Shown here: in pieces, positions 31,763-41,317 of the stretch
How positions within the stretch are numbered: the first letter of the stretch is position 1
Layout of the letters: each line of letters starts with the position of its first letter
Source: Bartonella birtlesii IBS 325
Lineage (GTDB): Bacteria > Pseudomonadota > Alphaproteobacteria > Rhizobiales > Rhizobiaceae
DNA: 64,000 nt
Assembly: GCF_000273375.1 (NCBI RefSeq)
Contig: NZ_CM001557.1
Location: 574,322-638,321 of the forward strand
Direction of reading: 5' to 3'
Notes under the pieces: generated by a model
The model's input: the letters and a program-made list of their open reading frames with translations, nothing else
Database searches by the model: none
What the model was told of the DNA's origin: nothing
Position numbers and translations under genes: made by a program

Positions 31763-34450
31763 ATGACTCAGATTGACAGTTTTAATTGTCGCAGAACTTT
31801 AAATATTTGTGACAAAGAGTACATTTATTATAGCTTGATCGAAGCGGAAAAAAACGGACTAAACGGTATTTCTCGTTTACCATTTTCAATGAAAGTGATT
31901 CTCGAGAACTTATTGCGCTTTGAAGATGGTCGTACGGTTAAAAAAGAGGACATTTTAAATGTTGCCAAATGGCTAAACAATAAAGGCAGTGCCGGTGCAG
32001 AAATCGCTTATCGCCCCGCACGCATCCTTATGCAAGACTTCACAGGAGTCCCCGCCGTTGTTGATCTTTCTGCAATGCGCGACGCTATGGTCAATCTCGG
32101 AGGAAATGCTGAAAAAATCAACCCTCTTATTCCCGTTGATCTTATCATTGATCATTCAATTATCGTTGATCATTTTGGCAATCCTATGGCTTTCAAGGAA
32201 AATGTTGAGCATGAATATGAACGTAATAGTGAACGCTATCGTTTTCTGAAATGGGGGCAGCAAGCATTTCAAAATTTTCGTGTTGTGCCTCCGGGGACGG
32301 GAATTTGCCATCAGGTTAATCTAGAATATTTAGCGCAATGTGTGTGGCTAAAGGATGAAGGGGGGTATCAGACGGTTTATCCTGATACCTGTGTGGGAAC
32401 TGATTCACATACGACTATGGTGAATGGTTTAGGCGTTTTAGGTTGGGGTGTTGGCGGTATTGAAGCTGAAGCGGCAATGTTAGGGCAGCCTGTTTCTATG
32501 TTGTTACCTGAAGTGATTGGTTTCCGTTTAACAGGGAAACTTAAAGAAGGCGTGACGGCTACTGATTTAGTGTTGACAGTAACACAAATTCTACGCAAGA
32601 AGGGTGTTGTTGGTAAGTTTGTTGAGTTTTTTGGTCCAGGTCTGGAGCACATGACGCTTGCCGATCGGGCGACGATTGCGAATATGGCACCCGAATATGG
32701 TGCAACATGTGGTTTTTTCCCAATTGATAAGGAAACCGTGCGCTATCTCAACATGACAGGGCGTGATGAAAGTCGAATTGCTCTAGTAGAAACTTATTCC
32801 AAAGCACAAGGGATGTGGCATGACGAAATGATCGTCGATCCTATTTTTACTGATACAATAGAATTAGATATGGGAACTGTTGTGCCTTCTATGGCAGGGC
32901 CTAAACGTCCGGAAGGGCGTATTGCATTGGAAAGTGTTGGGCAAGGTTTTGAAAAGGCTTTGAGTGAGGACTATAAGAAAACTTCAGAGCAAGATGAACG
33001 TTATCAAGTTGAGGGTGAGAGATATGATCTTGGTCATGGCGATGTGGTGATTGCTGCAATTACTTCTTGTACGAATACATCCAATCCAAGTGTTCTGATT
33101 GCTGCAGGTCTTTTGGCGCGTAATGCTATAGCGAAAGGTCTTAAGAGCAAACCGTGGGTTAAGACTTCTCTTGCTCCTGGCTCGCAAGTTGTTGAAGCTT
33201 ACCTTATCAATTCCGGTCTGCAGAAAGATTTGAATGCCCTAGGATTTAATTTAGTAGGATTTGGTTGCACGACATGTATTGGAAATTCTGGTCCTTTATT
33301 GCCTGCTATTTCCAAAACGATTAATGATAATAGTTTAATCGCTGCTGCGGTTCTTTCAGGAAATCGTAATTTTGAAGGGCGTGTATCACCTGATGTACAG
33401 GCGAATTATTTAGCTTCACCACCATTGGTTGTTGCACATGCGTTAGCAGGAACGGTGCGTAAAGATTTAACGAAAGAACCCCTTGGAGAAGATTCAGACG
33501 GTCAACCAGTCTACTTGAAAGACATTTGGCCAACTTCTCAAGAAATACAGGCATTTATCGAAAAAAATGTGACGCGTAAGATTTTTGCCGCAAAATATGC
33601 CGATGTATTTAAAGGAGACGAAAATTGGCAAGAAGTCCAAGTTCCAACAGGGGCTACTTATTCTTGGGATGAACAATCGACATATGTACGGAATCCACCA
33701 TATTTTGAGGATATGCGAAAAGTCCCTGATATTTTACCAGATATTAAGGATGCACGGATTTTAGGTTTGTTTGGTGATAAAATCACGACGGATCATATTT
33801 CTCCTGCTGGTTCCATTAAGATTGATTCTCCTGCTGGTAAATATTTAACAGATCATGGAGTTAAAGTGGTTGATTTTAACCAATATGGAACGCGTCGTGG
33901 GAATCATGAAGTAATGATGCGTGGAACCTTTGCCAATATTCGTATTCGTAATTTCATGTTAGGGGAAAACGGTCGTGAAGGAGGCTATACAATTCATTAT
34001 CCGTCAGGAGTAGAGCAAGCAATTTATGATGCAGCAATGGCGTATAAAAGAGAAGGTGTTCCGCTTGTTGTTTTTGCCGGTATTGAATACGGTAATGGGT
34101 CATCCCGTGATTGGGCAGCTAAGGGCACCAGTCTTCTTGGTGTAAGAGCGGTGATTGCTCAATCTTTTGAGCGGATTCATCGTTCTAATCTTGTTGGTAT
34201 GGGAATTGTTCCTTTTGTGTTTGAAGAGGGGACGAGTTGGAAATCTTTAGGCTTAAAGGGAAATGAAAAGGTAACAATTGAAGGAATTCATAATTTGAAA
34301 CCTCGCCAAAATACGATTGCCACAATTACTTTTTCTGATGGAAAGGTAAAAACTGTTTCATTATTGTGCCGTGTTGATACTGAAGATGAGCTAGATTATT
34401 TACGTCACGGTGGAATTTTGCAATATGTTTTGCGTAATTTGGCAATTTGA
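31763..34450 (+). CDS. acnA: Aconitate hydratase A
   Basis: TCA-cycle [4Fe-4S] enzyme that isomerises citrate and isocitrate. It is 895 residues, normal length for the AcnA/IRP1 type. Cluster ligands are seen in SCTNTSNPSV (near 435) and GCTTCIGNSGP (near 501-504). Other marks: QDFTGVPAVVDLSAMRDA near 90, GTDSHTTMVNGLGVLGWGVGG near 213, and the C-terminal GIEYGNGSSRDWAAKG swivel-domain motif. The leader has GAGG 11 nt before the ATG and a small CTACGA/TCGTAG dyad at 31689-31707. Single gene. Confidence 0.97.
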   Translation: MTQIDSFNCRRTLNICDKEYIYYSLIEAEKNGLNGISRLPFSMKVILENLLRFEDGRTVKKEDILNVAKWLNNKGSAGAEIAYRPARILMQDFTGVPAVVDLSAMRDAMVNLGGNAEKINPLIPVDLIIDHSIIVDHFGNPMAFKENVEHEYERNSERYRFLKWGQQAFQNFRVVPPGTGICHQVNLEYLAQCVWLKDEGGYQTVYPDTCVGTDSHTTMVNGLGVLGWGVGGIEAEAAMLGQPVSMLLPEVIGFRLTGKLKEGVTATDLVLTVTQILRKKGVVGKFVEFFGPGLEHMTLADRATIANMAPEYGATCGFFPIDKETVRYLNMTGRDESRIALVETYSKAQGMWHDEMIVDPIFTDTIELDMGTVVPSMAGPKRPEGRIALESVGQGFEKALSEDYKKTSEQDERYQVEGERYDLGHGDVVIAAITSCTNTSNPSVLIAAGLLARNAIAKGLKSKPWVKTSLAPGSQVVEAYLINSGLQKDLNALGFNLVGFGCTTCIGNSGPLLPAISKTINDNSLIAAAVLSGNRNFEGRVSPDVQANYLASPPLVVAHALAGTVRKDLTKEPLGEDSDGQPVYLKDIWPTSQEIQAFIEKNVTRKIFAAKYADVFKGDENWQEVQVPTGATYSWDEQSTYVRNPPYFEDMRKVPDILPDIKDARILGLFGDKITTDHISPAGSIKIDSPAGKYLTDHGVKVVDFNQYGTRRGNHEVMMRGTFANIRIRNFMLGENGREGGYTIHYPSGVEQAIYDAAMAYKREGVPLVVFAGIEYGNGSSRDWAAKGTSLLGVRAVIAQSFERIHRSNLVGMGIVPFVFEEGTSWKSLGLKGNEKVTIEGIHNLKPRQNTIATITFSDGKVKTVSLLCRVDTEDELDYLRHGGILQYVLRNLAI

Positions 34451-34668
34451 ATTGTATTTATGCGTTGAAGAGAGTCTTTAAACGATTAAAGTATTAAGCT
34501 TCGTTTTTTATGCTCACCTTTGAAAATTTGATTGACGTGGGATTAAGGATTGCGTTATAGAACGACCAGTTATTAGCAGCTTTATAGTATTGCTTAAATT
34601 GGATTTATTTGGATTGGTAGTATTATTGAGGCTGCCCCTATCCGATGCGTTGAAAGAGAGAGATATTT

Positions 34669-34935
34669 ATGGCAAATACACCTTCCGCTCGAAAAGCGGT
34701 GCGCAAAGTTGTAGCGCGTACGCAGGTTAACAAGGCTCGTCGTTCGCGCGTTCGTACTTTTATGCGTAAATTTGATGATGCTTTAGCTGGTGGTGATAAG
34801 GCATCTGCGGAAATGGCATTTAAGAATTTTGAACCTGAAATTATGCGTGCTGTTTCCAAGGGGGTTTTTCATAAAAATGCTGCTGCGCGAAAAGTTTCGC
34901 GTTTGGCAAAGCGTTTGAAAGAGCTTAGCGTTTAA
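34669..34935 (+). CDS. rpsT: 30S ribosomal protein S20
   Basis: Small 16S-rRNA-binding protein of 88 residues, Arg- and Lys-rich, all alpha. [31 protein letters not shown] at the start and the [19 protein letters not shown] block at the end are family hallmarks. GAGAGAGA lies upstream of the ATG. It is placed just before dnaA, a typical rhizobial order. Confidence 0.97.
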   Translation: MANTPSARKAVRKVVARTQVNKARRSRVRTFMRKFDDALAGGDKASAEMAFKNFEPEIMRAVSKGVFHKNAAARKVSRLAKRLKELSV

Positions 34936-34958
34936 ATTTTTCCCATTTTATTAAAAAT

Positions 34959-34990
34959 TAAACCAGCATCCGTAGGTGCTGGTTTTTTCT
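34959..34990 (+). terminator. Terminator of rpsT
   Basis: An 8-bp perfect stem (AACCAGCA/TGCTGGTT) with an 8-nt loop, followed by TTTTCTTTTT, lies 25 nt after the rpsT stop. Confidence 0.88.
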
Positions 34991-34999
34991 TTTTCATAA

Positions 35000-35634
35000 A
35001 GATTCTACTTTTTAAGCAAGGGAATCAGCGGTGATTCCTTTCATAACAAAGAGAAGAAGGTTTATAGAGTTTGTATGGTTATCCACAAGCTTTGTGGATT
35101 TTTACAGAGTCTTTTTTGTCAAGCACATTTATTTTTTTTTTTAATCCAAAAGGATTTTATAATTATGAGTAAATTTAGAGAAAAAAAATGAATTGAATCA
35201 ATTATTTTTCTCATTTCTCATTTATATAAACGGGTTTATAGGCACTTTTGATTTTATTTTGACCTCTTGCATTTTACCTCTGCTGTTTTGTATGGTTCTC
35301 GCAGAAACTAAAAGAAGGCAGGGTTCACATCAGTTTGTTATCCTGTGTTACATTGAGTGTAAGATGCTTTTGTTTAGGCTGTTATGGGCTCTCATGTTGG
35401 ATAGATTTTCTAACAGTTTTTTTAGTTTTCTCAGGTGGTATGTTTTCCATTTTAGAAGAATGGAGCATGTCATCAGTGCAAGTAAATCTTATTGGTCATC
35501 TTTGTTGGTGGGGTTGTAATGAGACTATCCTAGGGGAGGATAAGTAATCTTGTTTGGGGTAGGGTGTTTTGCCTTTTCTAAGTTGATTTTTAGTTGTTTG
35601 GCATAACGGATTTTTATTTTTATCAGGATGAAAG
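35000..35634 (+). other. dnaA upstream region
   Basis: 635-bp gene-free region before dnaA. It carries the DnaA-box dyad at 35079-35099, a run of eleven T near 35130, and AT-rich DNA. A 108-codon open frame at 35193-35519 has no good ribosome site or recognisable domain and is not called. This is where the dnaA promoter should be; a role in origin function is possible but not shown. Confidence 0.5.
35079..35099. promoter_or_regulatory. DnaA-box inverted pair
   Basis: TTATCCACA at 35079-35087 is a perfect consensus DnaA box. It is immediately mirrored by TTGTGGAT, giving an 8-bp dyad (ATCCACAA/TTGTGGAT) with a 3-nt centre. Located about 540 bp before dnaA, it may serve dnaA autoregulation or be part of a DnaA-binding cluster. 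Confidence 0.6.
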
Positions 35635-37200
35635 ATGGTGGATAAATTGAACTCTAAAGCTAATTCCTTTAAAAGGGTTTCGGTAAATATCCTGTCGGCA
35701 GAAAAAATAATAAAGATGACGGATAGTGGTGGAGCAGTGAGTAAAAATGGTTCTGGAGAGTCTCCTATCATTTCACAGGAGGAGGGTGAAGCAGCTTTTG
35801 TGCGCGTGATGGCACAGTTAAAGGTGCAGGTTGGTATTGAGGCTTATACGAGTTGGTTTGGTCGTGTAAAGCTTGCCGAATATAGCCGTAATCTTGTAAA
35901 GCTCTCTGTTCCTACAGCGTTTTTACGCTCATGGATTAATAATCACTATGGTTCTCTTTTAACAAATTTATGGAAACAAGAGAATTCAGCTATTCTTCGC
36001 GTTGAGGTTATTGTTCGTGGTATGAAACGTGTTTCTGGAGGGGTTGTCTGTAAAACAAATACAGCACCTATGGTTCTGGAGGAGCAAACAACTCCATCCT
36101 TTGTTGAGAGTTATACAGAGAATCCTGTCAAGAGTGTTCAAACAGGAGTTTTTGGTTCACCACTTGATTCTCGCTATAATTTTGAAAATTTTGTAGAGGG
36201 TTCTTCTAATCGTGTTGCTTTAGCGGCTGCACGTTCGATTGCAGAAGGGCATAAAAGTGCCTTAAGATTTAATCCTCTTTTTGTTCATGCATCTGTTGGT
36301 TTAGGGAAAACACATTTACTGCAAGCTATTGCAGCTGCAGCGTTGAAACGTTTAACACCTGCACGGGTTATTTATTTGACTGCTGAATATTTTATGTGGC
36401 GCTTTGCAACAGCTATTCGTGATAATGATGCTCTTTCTTTTAAAGAGCAGCTTCGTGATATCGATCTTCTCATTATTGATGATATGCAGTTTTTGCAGGG
36501 CAAGTCGATTCAGCACGAATTTTGTCATTTACTTAATATGTTGCTTGATAGTGCCAAACAAGTTGTTGTTGCTGCAGATCGTCCACCAGCAGAATTAGAA
36601 TCACTTGATCTTCGCGTTCGGTCGCGTCTTCAAGGAGGGGTTGCTCTTGAAATTGAAGCACCAGATTATGAAATGCGTTTGAAAATGTTGCAGCAGCGAT
36701 TGAAGGTTGCACAACAAGATGATAGCATGCTTTCAATTTCTGATGATATTCTGGAGTATATTGCTAGAACAGTTTTAGGGTCGGGACGTGATATTGAAGG
36801 GGCATTCAATCAACTCTTGTTCCGCCAATCATTTGAATCAGATTTATCTCTAGAGCGAATTGATGAGTTATTAGGTCATTTGACACGCTCTGGGGAGCCT
36901 AAGCGTATTCGGATCGAAGAAATTCAACGCACAGTTGCGCGCCATTATAATGTTTCTAAACAGGATTTGTTGTCTAATCGCCGGACCCGTACAGTTGTAA
37001 AGCCGCGACAAGTTGCTATGTATTTAGCAAAAATGTTAACACCTCGCTCACTGCCAGAAATTGGGCGTCGTTTTGGTGGTCGTGATCATACGACAGTTTT
37101 ACATGCTGTCCGTAAAATTGAAGATTTAATTTGTGGTGATCAGACATTGGCCAAAGAGCTTGAGTTACTTAAGCGGTTGATTGGCGAACAGGCTGCATAG
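35635..37200 (+). CDS. dnaA: Chromosomal replication initiator protein DnaA
   Basis: AAA+ ATPase that melts the origin. It is 521 residues. An N-terminal extension of about 45 residues is followed by domain I ([23 protein letters not shown]). Walker A GLGKTH is near 222-227, Walker [10 protein letters not shown] near 280, the arginine-finger region near 320, and the DNA-binding signature [15 protein letters not shown] near 482. The residues before Walker A are HASVGLGKT rather than the common YGGVGLGKT. AGGA lies 6 nt before ATG 35635. Followed by dnaN and recF in the ancestral order. Confidence 0.97.
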   Translation: MVDKLNSKANSFKRVSVNILSAEKIIKMTDSGGAVSKNGSGESPIISQEEGEAAFVRVMAQLKVQVGIEAYTSWFGRVKLAEYSRNLVKLSVPTAFLRSWINNHYGSLLTNLWKQENSAILRVEVIVRGMKRVSGGVVCKTNTAPMVLEEQTTPSFVESYTENPVKSVQTGVFGSPLDSRYNFENFVEGSSNRVALAAARSIAEGHKSALRFNPLFVHASVGLGKTHLLQAIAAAALKRLTPARVIYLTAEYFMWRFATAIRDNDALSFKEQLRDIDLLIIDDMQFLQGKSIQHEFCHLLNMLLDSAKQVVVAADRPPAELESLDLRVRSRLQGGVALEIEAPDYEMRLKMLQQRLKVAQQDDSMLSISDDILEYIARTVLGSGRDIEGAFNQLLFRQSFESDLSLERIDELLGHLTRSGEPKRIRIEEIQRTVARHYNVSKQDLLSNRRTRTVVKPRQVAMYLAKMLTPRSLPEIGRRFGGRDHTTVLHAVRKIEDLICGDQTLAKELELLKRLIGEQAA

Positions 37201-37373
37201 TATTTACAGTCTTTTTTTGATTTTGAGAGAAGTATTGTAGGGGAAGAGATAAGAGCGTTCTTTTTTATAGAGAGTCACTTGCCATTTTAAAAGAGCTTAA
37301 ATAGAATCCGGTAGATGATTCTTAAGGGGATAGGTTATTTCTATAGTTTTTTGTAAATTATAACGGAGATTTT

Positions 37374-38495
37374 ATGCGTATTACCGTTGATCGCAGTCAG
37401 TTTTTTAAATCTCTTGGTCGTGTTCACCGTGTGGTGGAACGACGAAATACCGTTCCTATTTTATCTAATGTATTAATTGATGCAGAAAATGGGAGTGTGC
37501 AATTAAAAGCAACGGATCTTGATTTAGAAGTTACAGAATCTTTTACAGTCAATATTGAAAAAGCAGGGGCAATAACTGTTCCAGCATATTTATTGTATGA
37601 TATAGTTCGAAAACTTCCTGATGGTAGTGAGATTGTCTTGTCAGTTGATGAGAATCAAGCAAGTGCTATGTCTATTGTTTCAGGTTGTACACATTTTCAG
37701 CTTCAATGTCTTCCGAAAATAGATTTTCCAGAGTCTCTTCCTGGTCAGTTTGGTTGCCGTTTTTTTCTATCGGCATCGAAGTTAAAGCATTTGCTTGATT
37801 GTACGCAATTTGCTATCTCTACTGAAGAAACACGTTATTATCTTAATGGCATTTATTTTCATATTGTGCATGACGATGTTTTAAAATTGCGTTTGGTTGC
37901 AACTGATGGCCACCGTTTGGCACAGGTTGATATGGAGGCCCCCTCAGGTGTTGATGGCATGCCAGGTGTTATTATTCCTCGTAAGGCTGTAGGGGAGTTG
38001 CAAAAGCTTCTTTCAGAAGAAATTGATGGTGATGTATGTATCGAACTCTCAGAGACAAAGATTCGTTTTTCTTTAGGTTCAGTGGTTTTTACATCAAAGT
38101 TAGTTGATGGAACATTTCCAGATTATCAACGCGTTATTCCCCTTGGAAATGATAGAAAATTGATTGTCAATAGACAGGATTTTTCTTCTGCTGTTGACCG
38201 TGTTTCAACAATTTCGAATGACCGTGGGCGTGCGGTAAAATTGACAATTGAGCATGGGCAATTAAAGCTTGTCGTGAATAATCCTGATTCGGGTAGTGCG
38301 GAGGATCAATTAGCGGCAACTTATACATCAGAACCACTTGAAATAGGGTTTAATTCACGTTATCTTTTGGATATCGCTGGGCAACTTTCAAGTGATGAGA
38401 TGGTTTTTATGTTGTCAGATGCTGTAGCACCAGCTCTCATTCGTGATAATAATAACGCAGAGGTGCTTTATGTACTGATGCCCGTTCGCGTTTAG
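37374..38495 (+). CDS. dnaN: DNA polymerase III sliding clamp (beta subunit)
   Basis: Processivity clamp that encircles DNA as a dimer. It is 373 residues in three similar clamp domains. Recognisable segments: VVERRNTVPILSNVLIDA (residues 21-38), LVATDGHRLAQVDME in the middle domain, and the C-terminal VLMPVRV end that forms part of the partner-binding pocket. GGAG lies 6 nt before the ATG. A 173-nt gap follows dnaA; recF begins just after. Confidence 0.97.
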   Translation: MRITVDRSQFFKSLGRVHRVVERRNTVPILSNVLIDAENGSVQLKATDLDLEVTESFTVNIEKAGAITVPAYLLYDIVRKLPDGSEIVLSVDENQASAMSIVSGCTHFQLQCLPKIDFPESLPGQFGCRFFLSASKLKHLLDCTQFAISTEETRYYLNGIYFHIVHDDVLKLRLVATDGHRLAQVDMEAPSGVDGMPGVIIPRKAVGELQKLLSEEIDGDVCIELSETKIRFSLGSVVFTSKLVDGTFPDYQRVIPLGNDRKLIVNRQDFSSAVDRVSTISNDRGRAVKLTIEHGQLKLVVNNPDSGSAEDQLAATYTSEPLEIGFNSRYLLDIAGQLSSDEMVFMLSDAVAPALIRDNNNAEVLYVLMPVRV

Positions 38496-38515
38496 GGGTA
38501 GGTATTTTGCAATGC

Positions 38516-39649
38516 ATGGCTGGTCATGTGCACAAAGTGGCAGTGAGACAGCTGGGGCTTTTACGTTATCGTAATTATTCTTCCTTAAAAATTCATTTTT
38601 CGGGTCAGCATGTTGTTTTTACTGGTCACAATGGTGCTGGTAAGACAAATCTTTTAGAGGCGCTATCTTTTCTTTCTCCTGGTCGTGGTTTAAGGCGAGT
38701 GGCTTATTCTGATATTAGCTTTGCAGGTGGTAGAGGTGAAGGGTTTGTTGTCTTTGCACGTCTTGAATGTGCTCTTTATGGCGAAGTGAATATTGGTACA
38801 GCTTTAGAAATTGGTGATAACAGCCGCAAAATACACATTAATGGTGTGAATGAGACAGGTGATGGCTTAACAGATTACTGTCATATGAGTATTCTGACTC
38901 CTTCTATGGATGGGCTTTTTACAGGTCCTTCACTTGAGCGTCGCCGTTTTTTAGACCGTATGGTTTTGGCGATTGATTCTTCACATAGTCGTCGCATAGC
39001 TGATTATGATAGGGCTATGCGTGCGCGTAACCGTTTATTTTTGGATGGAAATGAAGATTATGCTTGGTTTGATGCTTTAGAAAAGCAGATGGCAGAGTTG
39101 GCAACAGCTATTGCTGCGGCACGTATTGATATAATTCGACTCCTAAATGATATGTCTGCACAAATGTCGTCTCAGATAGTTTTTCCACGGGCTTTTTTGC
39201 AAATTGATGGTTGTTTAGAAACAGCTCTAAGTAAACTGTCAGCGGTTGAGGTTGAAGAACAGTTTTTTCACCGGTTACGGCATAACCGTATAATAGATCG
39301 TGCTGCTGGGCGGACATTAGAAGGACCGCATCGCACAGATTTGCAAGTTTTTTATGCTGATAAAAATATGGCTGCAACATCTTGTTCAACGGGTGAGCAG
39401 AAGGCACTTTTGACAGGTTTGGTTTTGTGTCATGCGCGTTTAACAGGCATGATGTCAGAGAGAGCTCCTATTCTTCTTCTTGATGAAATGGCAGCGCATC
39501 TTGATTCTTATCGGCGTGCTGCTTTATTTGATATTCTTGATGATTTGGGGGGGCAAACATTTATGACAGGAACAGATCGCATTTTATTTGACGCTTTAAA
39601 AGGACGTGCGGAGTTTTTTGAGATTAAGGATGGGGCTTTATTGCAGTAA
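38516..39649 (+). CDS. recF: DNA replication and repair protein RecF
   Basis: SMC-like ATPase that helps load RecA at gaps. It is 377 residues from ATG 38516 (MAGHVHKVAVRQLGLL); TTG 38507, closer to an AGG, is an alternative that adds 3 residues. Walker A is GHNGAGKTN near 40, the signature region TSCSTGEQKALLTGLVL near 290, and Walker B ILLLDEMAAHLD near 320. The gap to the dnaN stop is 20 nt, so the two are probably co-transcribed. Confidence 0.95.
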   Translation: MAGHVHKVAVRQLGLLRYRNYSSLKIHFSGQHVVFTGHNGAGKTNLLEALSFLSPGRGLRRVAYSDISFAGGRGEGFVVFARLECALYGEVNIGTALEIGDNSRKIHINGVNETGDGLTDYCHMSILTPSMDGLFTGPSLERRRFLDRMVLAIDSSHSRRIADYDRAMRARNRLFLDGNEDYAWFDALEKQMAELATAIAAARIDIIRLLNDMSAQMSSQIVFPRAFLQIDGCLETALSKLSAVEVEEQFFHRLRHNRIIDRAAGRTLEGPHRTDLQVFYADKNMAATSCSTGEQKALLTGLVLCHARLTGMMSERAPILLLDEMAAHLDSYRRAALFDILDDLGGQTFMTGTDRILFDALKGRAEFFEIKDGALLQ

Positions 39650-39696
39650 AAATTTGCTAAATTTTTTAAATGATAGTCGAGAAGAAGAGGCTTATT

Positions 39697-40161
39697 ATGT
39701 CTACAATTATAACGGTCTTAAATGGTCCTAATTTAAATTTTCTCGGAAAACGTGAGCCAAAAATTTACGGAACTGAAACTCTAAAAGATATTGAAAAACT
39801 TTGCAAAAAATGGGCAACAAGAGCTGGTATAATAGTGCATTTTCATCAAAGTAACTATGAGGGGCAATTGGTAGAGTGGATACAGGAAGCGATTGGAGTG
39901 AGTGCGGGGTTGATTATCAATCCCGCTGCTTATGGTCACACATCTGTTGCAATTCTTGATGCTTTAAAAATGTTTACAGGGATAAAAGTAGAGGTTCATT
40001 TATCTCATATTTATCAGCGTGAAGTTTTTCGTCACCATTCTTATACATTAACAGCTGTAGATGCAGCTATTGTCGGTTGTGGAGGTGATGGATATTGGCT
40101 TGCGCTTGAATATATCGCTAAAAAGCTTAAATTTGGTATAGACGGAACAAAACTTGTATAA
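39697..40161 (+). CDS. aroQ: 3-dehydroquinate dehydratase, type II
   Basis: Dehydrates 3-dehydroquinate in the shikimate pathway. It is 154 residues from ATG 39697 (MSTIITVLNGPN), with AGAGG 6 nt upstream; the in-frame ATG at 39670 adds 9 residues without such a site. The flexible active-site loop NGPNLNFLGKREPKIYG, HQSNYEGQLVEWI, NPAAYGHTSVAILDAL and EVHLSHIYQREVFRHHSY are all present, including the catalytic Tyr and His. Follows recF by 47 nt. Confidence 0.95.
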   Translation: MSTIITVLNGPNLNFLGKREPKIYGTETLKDIEKLCKKWATRAGIIVHFHQSNYEGQLVEWIQEAIGVSAGLIINPAAYGHTSVAILDALKMFTGIKVEVHLSHIYQREVFRHHSYTLTAVDAAIVGCGGDGYWLALEYIAKKLKFGIDGTKLV

Positions 40162-40276
40162 TATTGATGAGGATATTTGAATTTACTTGATAATTCTTTT
40201 TAAATAGGTAAGCATATTATTAAGATTTTGTCATTTTTCAGTGGCAATCTCTGGTAAGTATGATGGGGCAGGTGAA

Positions 40277-41245
40277 ATGAGAAACTTTGTTAAACAAATA
40301 AAGATGCTCGTAATTTTCGGGGTGGTGTTGCTTTTATCTGGTTGTAAGTGGGACGTTCTTCACCCGGCAGGATATGTTGCGCGGCAACAGCTTATTTTAA
40401 TTGTGATTTGTGTTGCTGTTATGCTTTGTGTTGTGATTCCAGTGATGGTGAGTGTGGTATTTTTAGCTATTAAATATCGTGCATCGAATACAGCTGAGTA
40501 TTTACCTGAGTGGGGGCATTCAAATAAAATTGAAGCATTTATGTGGAGTATTCCAATTGTTATCGTGATGGTTTTGGGTGCGTTGACATCCTATTACACC
40601 TATAAGCTTGAACCAGAAAATCCACTTCCAATAGAAGTCGTTGGTGAAGAAAAACCATTGCAAGTGGATGTTGTGGCTGTTGATTGGAAATGGCTCTTTA
40701 TTTATCCTGAATACAATATTGCATCAATCAATGAAATTTACGCGCCTAAAGGTCGTCAGGTTTTATTGCAGATAACGTCAGAGAGTTCTCTTAATGCTTT
40801 TTGGGTACCAAAACTGGGTACAGTTCTTTACGCTATGCCGCAGATGAATGCTAAATTGCATTTGGTAGCTGATAAGCAGGGAGTATTCAAAGGAACCTCG
40901 GCAAATTACAGTGGTGATGGCTTTGCAGGGATGCGGTTTCAATGGCATTCTGTATCTTTGCAGGATTTTGATAATTGGATTGCTAAAGCTCGAGCTCAGG
41001 GTCAAGTTCTTGATCGTGCATCTTATCGTCAGCTTTCTATTGCGCCTCGTATGGGCGATATTGCTGCGAAGGAAAAGGATGCAGAGGTACGTTATTTTGC
41101 ACCCGTTGAGAAGCGCCTCTACTACCGGATTGTTAATCGATGCGTTGATGAGAATACGGTGTGTAATGAAGACTTAATGAAGCGTGCTGCTGCTCAGACG
41201 CTTTGGGGTGCACTTTGTTCTGTTTTTGATCCTGATGTTATTTAG
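40277..41245 (+). CDS. cyoA: Ubiquinol oxidase subunit II
   Basis: Subunit II of the bo3-type quinol oxidase. It is 322 residues from ATG 40277, which has GGGGCAGGTG just upstream; GTG 40241 is less likely. A lipoprotein signal ends in the lipobox LLSGC (near residue 25), then two transmembrane helices and a cupredoxin-like periplasmic domain (WKWLFIYPEYNIASINEIY, FWVPKLGTVLYAMPQMNAKLH). The CuA-ligand cysteines of cytochrome oxidases are absent, as expected for a quinol oxidase. First gene of cyoABCD. Confidence 0.95.
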   Translation: MRNFVKQIKMLVIFGVVLLLSGCKWDVLHPAGYVARQQLILIVICVAVMLCVVIPVMVSVVFLAIKYRASNTAEYLPEWGHSNKIEAFMWSIPIVIVMVLGALTSYYTYKLEPENPLPIEVVGEEKPLQVDVVAVDWKWLFIYPEYNIASINEIYAPKGRQVLLQITSESSLNAFWVPKLGTVLYAMPQMNAKLHLVADKQGVFKGTSANYSGDGFAGMRFQWHSVSLQDFDNWIAKARAQGQVLDRASYRQLSIAPRMGDIAAKEKDAEVRYFAPVEKRLYYRIVNRCVDENTVCNEDLMKRAAAQTLWGALCSVFDPDVI

Positions 41246-41258
41246 GGCATCAAGTGAG

Positions 41259-41286
41259 AAAGAGACCTTAAATATAAGGTCTCTTT
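41259..41286 (+). other. Perfect 12-bp hairpin between cyoA and cyoB
   Basis: AAAGAGACCTTA and TAAGGTCTCTTT pair without mismatch around a 4-nt AATA loop. No T run follows, so it is unlikely to be a simple terminator. It sits 13 nt after the cyoA stop and 31 nt before the cyoB ATG. It may be an RNA-processing or stabilising stem that sets the ratio of CyoA to the downstream subunits. Confidence 0.6.
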
Positions 41287-41317
41287 GAAATGAAATTTAT
41301 CTGATACGGGTTAAGAA

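Noticed and set aside
35193..35519. 108-codon open frame before dnaA
   Set aside because: No good ribosome site, no recognisable domain, and a composition like the surrounding AT-rich spacer.
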